From Exiguobacterium sp. TNDT2 (GTDB taxonomy: Bacteria; Bacillota; Bacilli; Exiguobacteriales; Exiguobacteriaceae): a DNA stretch of 64,000 nt. Shown piece after piece: positions 35,883 through 45,676 of this stretch (position 1 is its first letter; the number at the start of each line of letters is the position of its first letter). Location of the stretch: assembly GCF_003331145.1 (NCBI RefSeq), contig NZ_QLVE01000009.1, positions 1 through 64,000 on the forward strand, written 5' to 3'. The translations under genes were made by a program, and so were the position numbers. The notes beneath the pieces are model-generated. The model did not search any database. It had not been told where the DNA came from and saw only the letters and a list, made by a program, of their open reading frames with translations.

Positions 35883-35911
35883 GTCTCAGCTCATCTTAGG
35901 AGGAAATCAAC

Positions 35912-36478
35912 ATGGTATCAGTTAACGATTTAAAAACAGGTTTAACGGTCAAAACATCGGACGGTTCGATTTGGCAAGTCATCGAGTTCCAACACGTCAA
36001 ACCTGGTAAAGGCGCGGCCTTCGTCCGTACGAAAATGCGTAACTTGCGCACAGGTGCGATTCAAGAGACGACGTTCCGTGGCGGCGAGCGCATCGAGCGC
36101 GCGCACATCGAGCGGAAACGCATGCAGTACCTCTATCCGATGGGCGACACATATGTGTTCATGGACACAGAGTCGTATGAGCAGCTCGAACTCACGGGCG
36201 AGCAAGTGAAAGCGGCGCTTCCATACATGCTCGAGAACATGGAAGTGAGCATCGCTGATTACGATGGCGAGATTCTCGGGATCGAGCTCCCGACGACGGT
36301 CGTCTTGACGATTGTCGAAGCCGATCCAGGCGTCAAAGGCGACACGGCGTCGAACGTGAAGAAAAACGCGACGGTCGAGACAGGCCATGTCATTCAAGTG
36401 CCGCTCTTCATCGAGCCAGGCGAAAAAGTAACGGTCGACACGCGCACAGGCGAGTTCACAGGCCGCTATAACGGGTAA
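35912..36478 (+). CDS. efp: Elongation factor P
   Basis: Rescues ribosomes stalled at polyproline. It is 188 aa in three beta-barrel domains: KOW-like with the loop [11 protein letters not shown], whose Lys33 is the residue modified in Bacillus, an OB domain, and the C-terminal domain ending TGRYNG. AGGAGG lies 7 bp from the start. Own terminator follows. Confidence 0.96.
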   Translation: MVSVNDLKTGLTVKTSDGSIWQVIEFQHVKPGKGAAFVRTKMRNLRTGAIQETTFRGGERIERAHIERKRMQYLYPMGDTYVFMDTESYEQLELTGEQVKAALPYMLENMEVSIADYDGEILGIELPTTVVLTIVEADPGVKGDTASNVKKNATVETGHVIQVPLFIEPGEKVTVDTRTGEFTGRYNG

Positions 36479-36485
36479 ACCACAG

Positions 36486-36518
36486 GTGTCCATTCTTCGG
36501 AATGGGCCCTTTTTTTGT
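36486..36518 (+). terminator. Terminator after efp
   Basis: TCCATTC pairs with GAATGGG around TTCG, followed by seven T. Confidence 0.85.
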
Positions 36519-36520
36519 CA

Positions 36521-36576
36521 TTGCATTCACTGGTCTGACCAGTTATAGTAGAGTAGAGATTAGTACCAGGTATAAA
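36521..36576 (+). promoter_or_regulatory. accB promoter with spacer palindrome and FapR-like box
   Basis: -35 TTGCAT (36521-36526), 17-bp spacer, -10 TATAGT (36544-36549). The spacer holds the perfect palindrome ACTGGTC-T-GACCAGT (36529-36543), like FadR/GntR-type sites with the core TGGTCNGACCA. TTAGTACC-A-GGTATAAA (36560-36576), just after the start of transcription, resembles the FapR box (TTAGTACC...GGTACTAA, 6 of 8 on the right half). Confidence 0.6.
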
Positions 36577-36590
36577 CAGGGGGTTATTTC

Positions 36591-37046
36591 ATGCAAATCG
36601 AACATATTAAAGAGCTGATCACATTGCTCGATCAGACGTCCGTCCACGAGATGGAGCTCGAGACGTCCGAGTTTAAACTATCCTTGAAAAAAGAAGCGGC
36701 CCCACAACTTGTCGCTCAGCATACACCGGTCATTCAAACGGCCCCGATCGCAGCACCTAAACCTGTCGGTGAAACAGAACAAGAGGCGGCTCTAACACCA
36801 ATGCCGACCAACTTGCGGACGATCACGTCGCCGATGGTCGGGACGTTCTATTCACGTCCGGCACCAGACAAGGACGCTTACGTCCAAGTCGGCGACCGTG
36901 TCGAGGCCGGTCAAATCGTCTGTATTTTAGAAGCGATGAAGCTGTTCAATGACGTCGAAACGGAAATCAGCGGAGAAATCGTCGAGATTCTCGTCGCTGA
37001 CGGTGATTTAGTCGAATACGGTCAAGCGCTCTTCAGCGTGAAGTGA
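36591..37046 (+). CDS. accB: Acetyl-CoA carboxylase biotin carboxyl carrier protein
   Basis: 151 aa. The C-terminal biotinyl domain (about 75-151) carries biotin on Lys117 (EAMKL). The N-terminal half is a helix plus Pro/Ala-rich linker. Carries CO2 from AccC to the carboxyltransferase for malonyl-CoA. GGGGGT precedes the start. Operon accB-accC. Confidence 0.96.
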   Translation: MQIEHIKELITLLDQTSVHEMELETSEFKLSLKKEAAPQLVAQHTPVIQTAPIAAPKPVGETEQEAALTPMPTNLRTITSPMVGTFYSRPAPDKDAYVQVGDRVEAGQIVCILEAMKLFNDVETEISGEIVEILVADGDLVEYGQALFSVK

Positions 37047-37053
37047 GGTGTCT

Positions 37054-38397
37054 ATGAAACTACTCATTGCAAACCGTGGAGAAATTGCGGTCCGGATCAT
37101 CCGGGCCGCGAAAGAGTTGAATATTCCGACGGTCGCCGTCTTCTCTGAGGCCGACCGTGAGGCGCTACACGTCCGTCTCGCCGATGAGGCGTATTGCATC
37201 GGACCGAACCCGTCGAAAGACTCGTATTTGAATATCCCGAACATCTTGTCGGTCGCGTGCGGGGTCGATGCGACGATGATTCATCCGGGTTATGGCTTCT
37301 TGGCCGAGAACGCCGAGTTCGCCGAGATGTGCGAGGCGTGCGGTATCCAGTTCGTCGGACCGAGCAGTTATGCGATTCGGAAGATGGGCATTAAAGACGA
37401 GGCGAAGCGGACGATGATCGAGTCGGGCGTCCCGGTCGTCCCGGGGTCGAGCGGTGTCGTCACCGACGAGGAAGCGGTCGAACTCGCCCGAGAAATCGGA
37501 TATCCGGTCATCATTAAAGCGACGGCCGGAGGCGGCGGACGTGGAATCCGTGTCGCTTTCGATGAGACGAAACTCGTCAAAGGGCTCGCAGATACGCGTA
37601 AAGAAGCAAAGCAGGCGTTCGGCAACGGGGATGTCTATCTCGAGAAATACATCGAGTCGTTCCGTCACGTCGAGGTGCAAGTGCTCGCCGACCAATACGG
37701 CAACGTCATCCATCTCGGAGAACGTGACTGTACGATTCAGCGCCGGATGCAGAAGTTGATCGAGGAAGCACCGTCTCCGGCAATCGATGAGGCGACGCGT
37801 CAAGCGATGGGCGATGCGGCCGTGAAAGCGGCGAAGGCGATCCGGTATTCGGGTGCCGGTACGATCGAGTTCATCTACGTCCCGGAGTCGAACGAGTTCT
37901 ATTTCATGGAAATGAACACGCGAATCCAAGTCGAGCATCCGGTCACCGAGATGATCACCGGCTTCGACCTCGTGCAAGCGCAACTCGAAGTCGCGCTCGG
38001 TCATCCGCTCGCCATCAGTCAAGCTGACATCACGTTCAGCGGACACTCGATCGAGTGCCGCATCAACGCCGAGGACCCGTTTGCCGACTTCCGTCCGATG
38101 GCTGGGAAAATTGATCAGTACATCGTGCCGGGCGGTATGGGTGTCCGGGTCGACAGCGGTCTGTTCGCAGGCGCTACCATCCCGCCGTTCTATGATTCGA
38201 TGGTGGCGAAGTTGATTGTCCATGCCCCGACGCGGGAAGAGGCGATTGCGAAGATGCTTCGCGCGCTCGATGAGTTCACGGTGTCGGGCATTCATACGAC
38301 GATTCCATTCCATCAACAAGTCATGGCGCACGAACGTTTCCGAGCGGGCGCGTTCGACACGAAATTTGTCGAAAAAGAAATGACGCTCACAAAATGA
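37054..38397 (+). CDS. accC: Acetyl-CoA carboxylase biotin carboxylase subunit
   Basis: ATP-dependent carboxylation of biotin. It is 447 aa: [14 protein letters not shown] at the start, ATP-grasp glycine loop [13 protein letters not shown] (near 157-169), and active site [16 protein letters not shown] (near 285-300). GAGGTG overlaps the end of accB. GTG 37048 is an alternative start two codons upstream. Confidence 0.96.
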   Translation: MKLLIANRGEIAVRIIRAAKELNIPTVAVFSEADREALHVRLADEAYCIGPNPSKDSYLNIPNILSVACGVDATMIHPGYGFLAENAEFAEMCEACGIQFVGPSSYAIRKMGIKDEAKRTMIESGVPVVPGSSGVVTDEEAVELAREIGYPVIIKATAGGGGRGIRVAFDETKLVKGLADTRKEAKQAFGNGDVYLEKYIESFRHVEVQVLADQYGNVIHLGERDCTIQRRMQKLIEEAPSPAIDEATRQAMGDAAVKAAKAIRYSGAGTIEFIYVPESNEFYFMEMNTRIQVEHPVTEMITGFDLVQAQLEVALGHPLAISQADITFSGHSIECRINAEDPFADFRPMAGKIDQYIVPGGMGVRVDSGLFAGATIPPFYDSMVAKLIVHAPTREEAIAKMLRALDEFTVSGIHTTIPFHQQVMAHERFRAGAFDTKFVEKEMTLTK

Positions 38398-38402
38398 ACC
38401 GT

Positions 38403-38442
38403 ACCAGGAAGCCCGAACATTATTTGGGCTTCCTGGTTTTTT
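38403..38442 (+). terminator. Terminator of accBC
   Basis: ACCAGGAAGCCC pairs with GGGCTTCCTGGT, followed by six T. Confidence 0.92.
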
Positions 38443-38469
38443 GTACTGAATTTATGGATGCGTTATGCT
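38441..38469 (+). promoter_or_regulatory. Candidate promoter of the nusB-folD-xse-ispA block
   Basis: TTGTAC (38441-38446), 17-bp spacer, TATGCT (38464-38469), placed directly after the accBC terminator. Confidence 0.5.
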
Positions 38470-38509
38470 AAACTATCAAAATGAAAGCATGCAAAAGGAG
38501 AGTATCTGA

Positions 38510-38893
38510 ATGAAACGTCATGAAGCACGGGAAAAAGCGATTCAAACGCTTTTTCAAATCGAAGTATCAAAACTTGAGGTGGACGAGGCCATCGAATTCG
38601 CTCTCGATGGCATGGATTCGGATCCATTCTATGAACAACTCGTCGTCGAGACGTTAGAAAAGAAAGACGAGATCGATGAATTGCTCGTCGAAAACTTGAA
38701 AAACTGGAGACTCGATCGCCTCGGTAACGTCGAGCGCACGATTCTCCGCATGGCGACATACGAATTGCTGTACGTCGAGACGATTCCGGACAAAGTGACG
38801 ATCAACGAGGCGGTCGAACTTGCCAAGTCGTTCGCCGACGAAGAAGCGGCAAAACTCGTCAACGGCGTCCTCGGCAATATCATCAAAGCCTAA
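38510..38893 (+). CDS. nusB: Transcription antitermination factor NusB
   Basis: 127 aa, all-helical. REKAIQTLFQIE at the start and the conserved RTILRMATYELLY and INEAVELAKSF are typical. Works with NusE/S10 at boxA of rRNA operons. AAGGAG precedes the start. The Asp23 protein YqhY, found between accC and nusB in B. subtilis, is absent here. Confidence 0.95.
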   Translation: MKRHEAREKAIQTLFQIEVSKLEVDEAIEFALDGMDSDPFYEQLVVETLEKKDEIDELLVENLKNWRLDRLGNVERTILRMATYELLYVETIPDKVTINEAVELAKSFADEEAAKLVNGVLGNIIKA

Positions 38894-38976
38894 AACAAAG
38901 AGAGAAACGCATCGGGCAAGCGGAGAAGACACCACACCAACTACAGAGAAACCTAAAACAACGGGGGATGAGAGAG

Positions 38977-39813
38977 ATGGCAGTAGTGATCGACGGGAAA
39001 CAAATCGCAGCATCGTATCGGGAAACGTTGACAAAACGGGTCAGTGCGCTTCGTGCGCAGGGCATCGTACCGAAACTGAAAGTCATTTTAATCGGGGATG
39101 ACCCGGCAAGCCACAGCTACGTCCGGGGGAAAGAACGGGCAGCGGCTGACATCGGCATCGATTCGCAAGTGATTCGTTTTAATGACACGATCTCGGAACG
39201 AGAAGTGCTCGAACTGATTGATTCGATGAACGAGGACGACGAGCTCCATGGCATCCTCGTTCAATTGCCGCTACCAAAGCAGATCGATGAGAATCGCGTC
39301 ATCATGCGCATTTCGCCAGACAAAGATGTGGACGGATTCCATCCGATGAACGTCGGGAAGATGATGCTCGGTCTCGACACACTATTGCCATGCACGCCGC
39401 ACGGGATTCTCCACCTCGTCAAGACACAGACGGACCTCGTCGGCAAACACGTCGTCGTCGTCGGCCGCAGCCAAATCGTCGGGAAACCGGTCGGGATGTT
39501 GTTCTTGAATGAATCCGCCACGGTGACCTACTGCCACTCAAAGACAAATGATCTCGGGGCAATGACGCGTCAAGCCGACATTTTGATTGTCGCCGTCGGT
39601 CGGGCAGGTCTCGTCACAGCTGACATGGTAAAACCGGGAGCAATCGTCATTGACGTCGGGGTCAACCGTGTCGACAATCGTCTCGTCGGGGATGTCGACT
39701 TTGAAGGCGTCGGTGACGTCGCGAGCGCCATCACCCCGGTTCCAGGTGGTGTCGGCCCTATGACGATCACGATGCTCATGCACAACACCGTCGAGGTCGC
39801 CTCACGTGGCTAA
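38977..39813 (+). CDS. folD: Methylene-THF dehydrogenase/cyclohydrolase
   Basis: Bifunctional C1 enzyme, 278 aa. Catalytic Tyr-Lys region HSYVRGKERAA (near 47-57), LVQLPLP, DKDVDGFHP, and the NADP site GRSQIVGKPVG. Handles the methylene-THF made by gcv. ATG 38977 lies 9 bp after GGGGGA; ATG 38968 overlaps that site. Confidence 0.95.
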   Translation: MAVVIDGKQIAASYRETLTKRVSALRAQGIVPKLKVILIGDDPASHSYVRGKERAAADIGIDSQVIRFNDTISEREVLELIDSMNEDDELHGILVQLPLPKQIDENRVIMRISPDKDVDGFHPMNVGKMMLGLDTLLPCTPHGILHLVKTQTDLVGKHVVVVGRSQIVGKPVGMLFLNESATVTYCHSKTNDLGAMTRQADILIVAVGRAGLVTADMVKPGAIVIDVGVNRVDNRLVGDVDFEGVGDVASAITPVPGGVGPMTITMLMHNTVEVASRG

Positions 39814-41155
39814 TCCGATTCAAGTCTCTGAAGTCGTCCGCTATGTGAAACGTCAACTTGACGGTGACCCGGTGTTGCAACAAGTCGCCGTCATCGGCGA
39901 AATCTCGAACTTCAAACGGTACGCCTCAGGGCACTGCTATTTCACACTGAAAGACGAATCGTCCCGCATGAAGGCGGTCATGTTCTCACGAGATGCCCGT
40001 ACGCTTAAGTTTGAACCTACGGACGGGATGAACGTGGTCGTCGTCGCTCGAGTGACGATGTATGAGTCGACCGGTGATGTTCAATTGTACGTCGAGCTCA
40101 TGCGGCAAGACGGCATCGGCATCTTGTTCGAACGGTATGAGGCAAGGAAACGTGAGCTCGAGGCGAAGGGATGGTTCGCGGTGGAACGGAAACGACTGTT
40201 ACCTGCCTTCCCTGAACGCATCGGCATCATCACCTCGCCGAAAGGTGCGGCTCTCCACGATATCGCGACGACGCTCAGGCGACGGGCACCACACGTGGCC
40301 ATCACGTTCGCGCCTGTCGCCGTCCAAGGAGATCAATCCGCTCCACAAGTGGCGAGTGCGATTCGCTGGATGAACGAACGCACCGACTGCGACGTGTTAA
40401 TCGTCGGCCGCGGCGGCGGTTCGATTGAGGAACTGTGGGCGTTCAACGAGGATGTCGTCGTTGAGGCGATTTACCATTCCGAGATTCCTGTCATCTCGGC
40501 CGTCGGTCATGAGACCGATTTTACGTTGGCTGATTTTGTCGCCGACGTACGGGCTGCCACGCCGACTGCGGCGGCGGAGCTCGCGACAGCGACAATCGAA
40601 GCGCAACGGAAAGACGTGGAACGATTAAGCCGCACACTCACGCGGGTCGTGACGACGCAAATGGCTTCGTTTCGCGAACGGGTCGAGCGCATGAAAAACA
40701 GTTACGGGCTCAAGTCACCCCGTTATACGATCATGCAAAAGCGAGAGCGGTTCGCCCAGGCCGAGATTCGACTCGAACAGAGCGCCACGAAACAATTGAT
40801 GCACGCGCGGCACCGTTTCGCAGCGTCGTCCCAACGCCTCGACGTCCGTAATCTGATGCAAGTGTTCCGAACGCAAGACGACCGCTTCCGTCAATACGAG
40901 GGACGGTTGGAACGCATTCGACCGCTCGAGAGACCGACGGATCAATTCGCACAGTTGGCAGGTCGATTGCAATCCGTCAGCCCGCTCGCCGTACTCGCGA
41001 GAGGTTATACGTTCGTCGAACAGGACGGGACGTACGTGAAAAATGTCAAACAACTACATGACGGTCTGGTGACAATCCGATTTCGGGATGGCCATGCCGT
41101 CGCGGAAGTGAAGGAGAGACATGATGGCGAAGAAACAAGAAGAACTGACGTTTGA
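39806..41155 (+). CDS. xseA: Exodeoxyribonuclease VII large subunit
   Basis: 449 aa: an N-terminal OB domain (GEISNFKRYASGHCYFTLKDE), the catalytic core (GIITSPKGAALHDI, GRGGGSIEELWAFN, VGHETDFTLADFVAD) and a long coiled-coil C-terminal half that binds XseB. GTG start at 39806 overlaps folD by 8 bp. Confidence 0.95.
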   Translation: MANPIQVSEVVRYVKRQLDGDPVLQQVAVIGEISNFKRYASGHCYFTLKDESSRMKAVMFSRDARTLKFEPTDGMNVVVVARVTMYESTGDVQLYVELMRQDGIGILFERYEARKRELEAKGWFAVERKRLLPAFPERIGIITSPKGAALHDIATTLRRRAPHVAITFAPVAVQGDQSAPQVASAIRWMNERTDCDVLIVGRGGGSIEELWAFNEDVVVEAIYHSEIPVISAVGHETDFTLADFVADVRAATPTAAAELATATIEAQRKDVERLSRTLTRVVTTQMASFRERVERMKNSYGLKSPRYTIMQKRERFAQAEIRLEQSATKQLMHARHRFAASSQRLDVRNLMQVFRTQDDRFRQYEGRLERIRPLERPTDQFAQLAGRLQSVSPLAVLARGYTFVEQDGTYVKNVKQLHDGLVTIRFRDGHAVAEVKERHDGEETRRTDV

Positions 41156-41354
41156 AGCGGCGCTCGCCCGGCTCGAGGAAATCGTGACACAACTCGAGAC
41201 AGGAGAAGTCGCCCTTGAAGAAGCGATGACCCTTTACGAGGAAGGTGTCCGGTTGTCGGCCCTCTGTCAGACGAAATTGACGGCGGCCGAGCAGAAGATG
41301 GACGAGATTCTTGAGCTCGACGGGACGCTCCGTGAAAAAGGAGGTACCGTATGA
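41121..41354 (+). CDS. xseB: Exodeoxyribonuclease VII small subunit
   Basis: 77 aa, two helices. TFEAALARLEEIVTQLETGE and LEEAMTLYEEGV are the family signature. Overlaps xseA by 35 bp. AAGGAGAG lies before ATG 41121; the next codon but one is also ATG. Confidence 0.94.
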   Translation: MMAKKQEELTFEAALARLEEIVTQLETGEVALEEAMTLYEEGVRLSALCQTKLTAAEQKMDEILELDGTLREKGGTV

Positions 41355-42229
41355 GCGTGCAGGTCCATTTACAGGCATGGAAAGACGAGGTCGAACAGGC
41401 GACGCGTCGCTTGCTCGATCCGTCATCGATGCCGGAACGTTTGTTTCAATCGATGACGTACTCCCTCGAGGCGGGTGGGAAACGGATTCGTCCGGCCCTT
41501 CTCTACGCTGTCCTCGATACATACGGCCGTCCGCGGGCACTCGGCCATGAAGCGGCCGTCGCCCTCGAGATGGTCCACACGTATTCCCTCATCCACGACG
41601 ACCTTCCGGCGATGGATGACGATGACGTCCGTCGCGGGCGTCCGACGAACCATCGTCAGTTCGATGAGGCGACCGCAATTCTCGCAGGTGACGCCCTGCT
41701 GACGGATGCGTTTCATCTCATCGCACGGGCCGATTTGGAAGCGACGAAAATTGTCGCCCTCATGACACGGTTCAGTGAAGCGGCAGGCAGCGCCGGCATG
41801 GTCGGTGGTCAGCTCGATGATATGCTTGCCGAAAAACGAAGCGGCGTGACATTATCGACCTTGCAATCGATTCATGAGCGGAAGACGGGGGCACTCCTCG
41901 TGTATGCACTTGAAGCGGGGGCGATTCTTGCGGACGCTTCCGAGACGGATCGTCAAGCGCTCGCTCGGTTCGGGAAACATCTCGGCGTCGCCTTCCAAAT
42001 ACAAGACGATATTTTAGACGTCGAAGGAGACGAGGCGCTGATCGGCAAGCGAGTCGGTTCGGACGAAGGCAACGATAAAGCGACGTATCCGAAGCTGCTC
42101 GGCCTTGATGGCGCAAAAGAAGCGCTCGAGCGGGAAGTCTCGGAGAGTAAGGCCGCACTGGCCGAACTTTCGGTCGAGGCCCCGCTTCTACGGGAGCTTC
42201 TCGACTTCGTCGTTCGACGCAATCATTAA
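41351..42229 (+). CDS. ispA: Farnesyl diphosphate synthase / geranyltranstransferase
   Basis: Builds C15 prenyl diphosphate from IPP and DMAPP. It is 292 aa: first Asp-rich motif HDDLPAMDDDDVRRG (82-96), with the two-residue insertion of bacterial FPP synthases, and a second QIQDDILD (near 216-223). ATGA overlap with xseB. Followed by a terminator that separates it from dxs. Confidence 0.94.
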   Translation: MSVQVHLQAWKDEVEQATRRLLDPSSMPERLFQSMTYSLEAGGKRIRPALLYAVLDTYGRPRALGHEAAVALEMVHTYSLIHDDLPAMDDDDVRRGRPTNHRQFDEATAILAGDALLTDAFHLIARADLEATKIVALMTRFSEAAGSAGMVGGQLDDMLAEKRSGVTLSTLQSIHERKTGALLVYALEAGAILADASETDRQALARFGKHLGVAFQIQDDILDVEGDEALIGKRVGSDEGNDKATYPKLLGLDGAKEALEREVSESKAALAELSVEAPLLRELLDFVVRRNH

Positions 42230-42233
42230 TTTC

Positions 42234-42270
42234 GGTGACACGATGAGCACATCGTGTCACCTTTGTTTTT
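42234..42270 (+). terminator. Terminator after ispA
   Basis: GGTGACACGATG pairs perfectly with CATCGTGTCACC, then CTTTGTTTTT. Confidence 0.88.
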
Positions 42271-42352
42271 GTGAATGTATAGCATCTATGGACACATTCT
42301 TGTAAAATGTAAGGTACGAATCAGTAATAAGACAGGAGAAAGGATGGTCATC

Positions 42353-44245
42353 ATGGACTTGACATCCATTCAAGACCCGTCATTTTTAAAAAGGATGTCG
42401 GTACCCGAGTTAGAAGCACTCGGCGCGGACATCAGACGGTTCTTGATTGAAAAATTGGCTGAAACGGGGGGGCACTTGGGGCCAAACCTAGGGGTTGTCG
42501 AATTGACGCTTGCCTTGCACCGTGTATTCGACAGTCCGAAAGACCAACTCGTATGGGACGTGGGACATCAAGCCTACGTCCACAAAATCTTGACAGGACG
42601 GACGAGCCAGTTTGACACGCTCCGTCAATATAACGGTCTATGCGGCTTCCCGAAGCGTTGTGAGAGTGATCACGACGTCTGGGAGACGGGGCACAGCTCG
42701 ACGTCCTTATCGGCCGCGATGGGAATCGCCATCGCGAACGAGTTGAAAGGGCGCGCGAACGACCGGGCCATCGCCATCATCGGGGACGGGGCGCTCACAG
42801 GGGGCATGGCGCTCGAAGCACTGAACCATATCGGTGCCGAGAAACAAAATGTGATCGTCATCTTGAACGACAATGAGATGTCGATCGCCCCGAACGTCGG
42901 GGCGATGCACAACATGCTCGGCCGGATGCGGTCGTCACGTAAACTGAAGCACGCCCGTGAAGAAGTCGAGACGCTCATCAAACATATCCCGATCGTCGGC
43001 AACTCGCTTGAACGGAGCGGGGAACGGGTGAAGGATATGCTGAAATCAGCGCTCATCCCAGGAACGTTCTTCGAAGAGCTCGGATTCACGTATTTCGGAC
43101 CGACGGACGGTCACGATTTACGCGACCTGCTCGAGACGCTCGAGTACGCCAAGAAAATCGATGGACCGGTCATCGTCCACGTCATCACGAAAAAAGGCAA
43201 GGGCTATCGTCCGGCCGAACTCGATGGTGTCGGCACGTGGCACGGTCTCGGACCGTATAAAATCGAGTCGGGAGAAGTCATCAAAGGCAAGGTCAAAGGA
43301 CCGAGCTATTCGAAGGTCGTCGCCGAGACGATCACGAAAGTCGCCGAGACGGACGAACGCGTGACACTCATCACACCAGCGATGAGCGTCGGCTCGAAAC
43401 TCGATTGCTTCAACAAGCAATTCCCGGAGCGCATGTTTGACGTCGGCATCGCCGAGCAACATGCGGTCACATTGGCCGGAGGACAAGCGACGCAAGGCTT
43501 GAAGCCGGTCGTCTCGATTTACTCGACGTTCTTCCAACGCGCCTACGACCAACTCGTGCACGACATTTGCCGTCAAAACTTGAACGTCGTCTTCACAATT
43601 GATCGTTCGGGTCTTGTCGGGGCAGACGGGGAGACGCATCAAGGTGTATTTGACATCGCATTTATGCGCCATGTGCCGAACATTCGCATCTTGATGGCGA
43701 AAGACGAGGACGAATTGCAACATCTCGTCTATTCGGCGCTGAAGTATGATGACGGTCCAATCGCCGTCCGTTTCCCGCGCGGCGAAGGAATCGGCACGCC
43801 GATGAGCGAGACGCTCCGCGAATTGCCGCTCGATGTCTGGGAGACGGTCGCGGACGGGACGGACGTCGCCATCTTGACGTTCGGTCCGCAAGTGCAAGAC
43901 GCGCTCGAAGTGCGCGCGCTCTTAGAAGGACAAGTGAGCGTCCGCGTCATCAACGCCCGGACGATCAAACCGCTCGATGACTCCATGCTCGCCGCTCTTT
44001 ATGCGGAAGGTATTCCGCTCGTCACGTTAGAAGAGGCAGCGCTCGCAGGAGGTTTCGGTAGCAGTGTGCTCGAACATGCAAGCGACGCCGGACAGTTCCC
44101 GCGTGTGCTCCGCCTCGGCATCCCGGACCGCTATATCGAACATGGCGGCGTCAATCAGTTGCTCGAAGAGATTGGGCTCCGTCCGACGCAAATCGCTGAC
44201 TCGGTTCAGCAGTTCGTTCAAGTGACAAATCGACAGAATGTGTGA
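42353..44245 (+). CDS. dxs: 1-deoxy-D-xylulose-5-phosphate synthase
   Basis: First step of the MEP isoprenoid route, TPP-dependent, 630 aa. [14 protein letters not shown] (TPP/Mg site, near 151), [31 protein letters not shown] and the transketolase C-terminal domain are visible. ATG 42353 gives the usual N-terminus [16 protein letters not shown] 42344 is an equally placed alternative. Followed by tlyA after 6 bp. Confidence 0.95.
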   Translation: MDLTSIQDPSFLKRMSVPELEALGADIRRFLIEKLAETGGHLGPNLGVVELTLALHRVFDSPKDQLVWDVGHQAYVHKILTGRTSQFDTLRQYNGLCGFPKRCESDHDVWETGHSSTSLSAAMGIAIANELKGRANDRAIAIIGDGALTGGMALEALNHIGAEKQNVIVILNDNEMSIAPNVGAMHNMLGRMRSSRKLKHAREEVETLIKHIPIVGNSLERSGERVKDMLKSALIPGTFFEELGFTYFGPTDGHDLRDLLETLEYAKKIDGPVIVHVITKKGKGYRPAELDGVGTWHGLGPYKIESGEVIKGKVKGPSYSKVVAETITKVAETDERVTLITPAMSVGSKLDCFNKQFPERMFDVGIAEQHAVTLAGGQATQGLKPVVSIYSTFFQRAYDQLVHDICRQNLNVVFTIDRSGLVGADGETHQGVFDIAFMRHVPNIRILMAKDEDELQHLVYSALKYDDGPIAVRFPRGEGIGTPMSETLRELPLDVWETVADGTDVAILTFGPQVQDALEVRALLEGQVSVRVINARTIKPLDDSMLAALYAEGIPLVTLEEAALAGGFGSSVLEHASDAGQFPRVLRLGIPDRYIEHGGVNQLLEEIGLRPTQIADSVQQFVQVTNRQNV

Positions 44246-44251
44246 GGAACT

Positions 44252-45073
44252 ATGGAAAAACGAAAGAAAACTAGATTAGATGTGCTCCTCGTCGACCGCG
44301 GTTTAGCGGAGACGAGAGAGAAGGCGAAACGGTCCGTCATGGCCGGACTCGTCTATAGCGGGACCGAACGGCTCGATAAGGCCGGCGATAAAGTGTTCGA
44401 CGATATCCCGCTCGAAGTGAAAGGGCAAGTGTTGCCTTATGTCGGGCGTGGCGGACTGAAGCTTGAAAAAGCGCTCCACGTCTTCCCGTTCGATGTGGAC
44501 GGCAAAATCGGTATCGATATTGGCTCCTCGACAGGCGGGTTCACCGACTGTGCGCTCCAAAACGGAGCCATGCAGATGTATGCTGTCGATGTCGGCTATA
44601 ACCAATTGGCGTGGAAGCTCCGGAGCGACGATCGTGTCGTCGTCATGGAACGGATGAACTTCCGTCATGCGACCGCAGATCAATTCCCGGTAGCGCCGGA
44701 CTTTGCGACGATCGACGTCTCGTTCATCTCGCTTCGGCTCATGATTCCGCCGTTGAAGACGATTTTGAAGCCGGAAGGAATCGTCATGGCGCTCGTCAAA
44801 CCACAATTTGAGGCCGGGAAGGCCGATGTTGGCAAGAAAGGTATCGTCCGGGACCGCGCCATTCACGAACGCGTCGTCGACGACATGGTCCGCTATTTCG
44901 CCTCGGAAGGGTTCCATGTGGCGGGTCTCGACTTCTCGCCGATCACTGGTGGGGACGGGAACATCGAGTTCTTACTGTTCGCCCGTTTTACCGGCGTCGG
45001 CGGAATCGATCCCGGACTCGACGTGAGGGCGGTCATCGACGCGGCCCACGCCCAACTGAAGAAGAACGCTTGA
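44252..45073 (+). CDS. TlyA family rRNA 2'-O-methyltransferase / hemolysin-like (YqxC)
   Basis: 273 aa: S4 RNA-binding domain (1-65) then an FtsJ-like methyltransferase with SAM site GIDIGSSTGGFTDCAL (near 88-103), DVSFISLR and LVKPQFEAG. rRNA methylation is the known TlyA activity; the target here is unproven. Directly after dxs, as in B. subtilis. Confidence 0.92.
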   Translation: MEKRKKTRLDVLLVDRGLAETREKAKRSVMAGLVYSGTERLDKAGDKVFDDIPLEVKGQVLPYVGRGGLKLEKALHVFPFDVDGKIGIDIGSSTGGFTDCALQNGAMQMYAVDVGYNQLAWKLRSDDRVVVMERMNFRHATADQFPVAPDFATIDVSFISLRLMIPPLKTILKPEGIVMALVKPQFEAGKADVGKKGIVRDRAIHERVVDDMVRYFASEGFHVAGLDFSPITGGDGNIEFLLFARFTGVGGIDPGLDVRAVIDAAHAQLKKNA

Positions 45074-45105
45074 GCTGCAGACGACTTGTCTGCAGCTTTT
45101 TTTTT
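45073..45105 (+). terminator. Terminator after tlyA
   Basis: AGCTGCAGAC pairs perfectly with GTCTGCAGCT around GACTT, followed by nine T. Confidence 0.9.
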
Positions 45106-45143
45106 GGTCGTTCGTCCATCTAGGGAATTCGCCCCGCGAAAGC

Positions 45144-45172
45144 TAGACCTTTTTTCGACAATACTTTAGAAT
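45144..45172 (+). promoter_or_regulatory. argR-recN-spo0A promoter with a Spo0A-box-like site
   Basis: -35 TAGACC (45144-45149), 17-bp spacer, -10 TAGAAT (45167-45172). TTCGACA at 45154-45160, inside the spacer, is the exact reverse complement of the Spo0A box TGTCGAA. Binding by the product of the downstream spo0A would be feedback control. Confidence 0.45.
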
Positions 45173-45213
45173 GATACTGAGTATGTGAAACAACAAATGA
45201 GGTGTCAGCGAGT

Positions 45214-45663
45214 ATGAATAAAGGACAGCGCTTGATTAAGATTCGAGAAATCGTGACCAATCGTGAAATCGAGACACAAGACGAGCTCGTCGACGAGCTC
45301 CATCGTTCCGGGTATCCGGTGACGCAAGCGACGGTGTCACGAGACATCAAAGAGCTTCATCTCGTGAAAGTACCGCTCAATGACGGCCGCTATAAGTATA
45401 GTCTGCCGGCCGACCAACGCTTTAATCCGTACGGTAAGATGAAACGGATTCTCGGAGACAGTTTCGTCTCAGTCGACTCGGCTCAAAATTTGGTCGTCAT
45501 GAAAGTATTGCCGGGCAATGCGGATGCAATCGGCGTCTTGATCGATCATTTGTCGTGGGACGAGCTGATCGGAACAGTATGTGGAGACGACACGATCTTG
45601 ATGATCGCCCGTGACGAAGACCAGGCGAAACGAATCATCGAACGACTACTCGGAATGTTATGA
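45214..45663 (+). CDS. argR: Arginine repressor/activator ArgR (AhrC)
   Basis: 149 aa, the same length as B. subtilis AhrC. Winged HTH ([17 protein letters not shown], about 40-56), hinge, then the arginine-binding hexamer domain with the conserved [12 protein letters not shown] (near 124). ATG 45214 lies 9 bp after GAGGTG. First gene of argR-recN-spo0A. Confidence 0.95.
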   Translation: MNKGQRLIKIREIVTNREIETQDELVDELHRSGYPVTQATVSRDIKELHLVKVPLNDGRYKYSLPADQRFNPYGKMKRILGDSFVSVDSAQNLVVMKVLPGNADAIGVLIDHLSWDELIGTVCGDDTILMIARDEDQAKRIIERLLGML

Positions 45664-45676
45664 GGTGAACTATCGT

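Noticed and set aside
37165-38331. 388-codon open frame on the minus strand opposite accC
   Set aside because: Same explanation: a long antisense shadow of a conserved gene with strong GTC/CGA bias.
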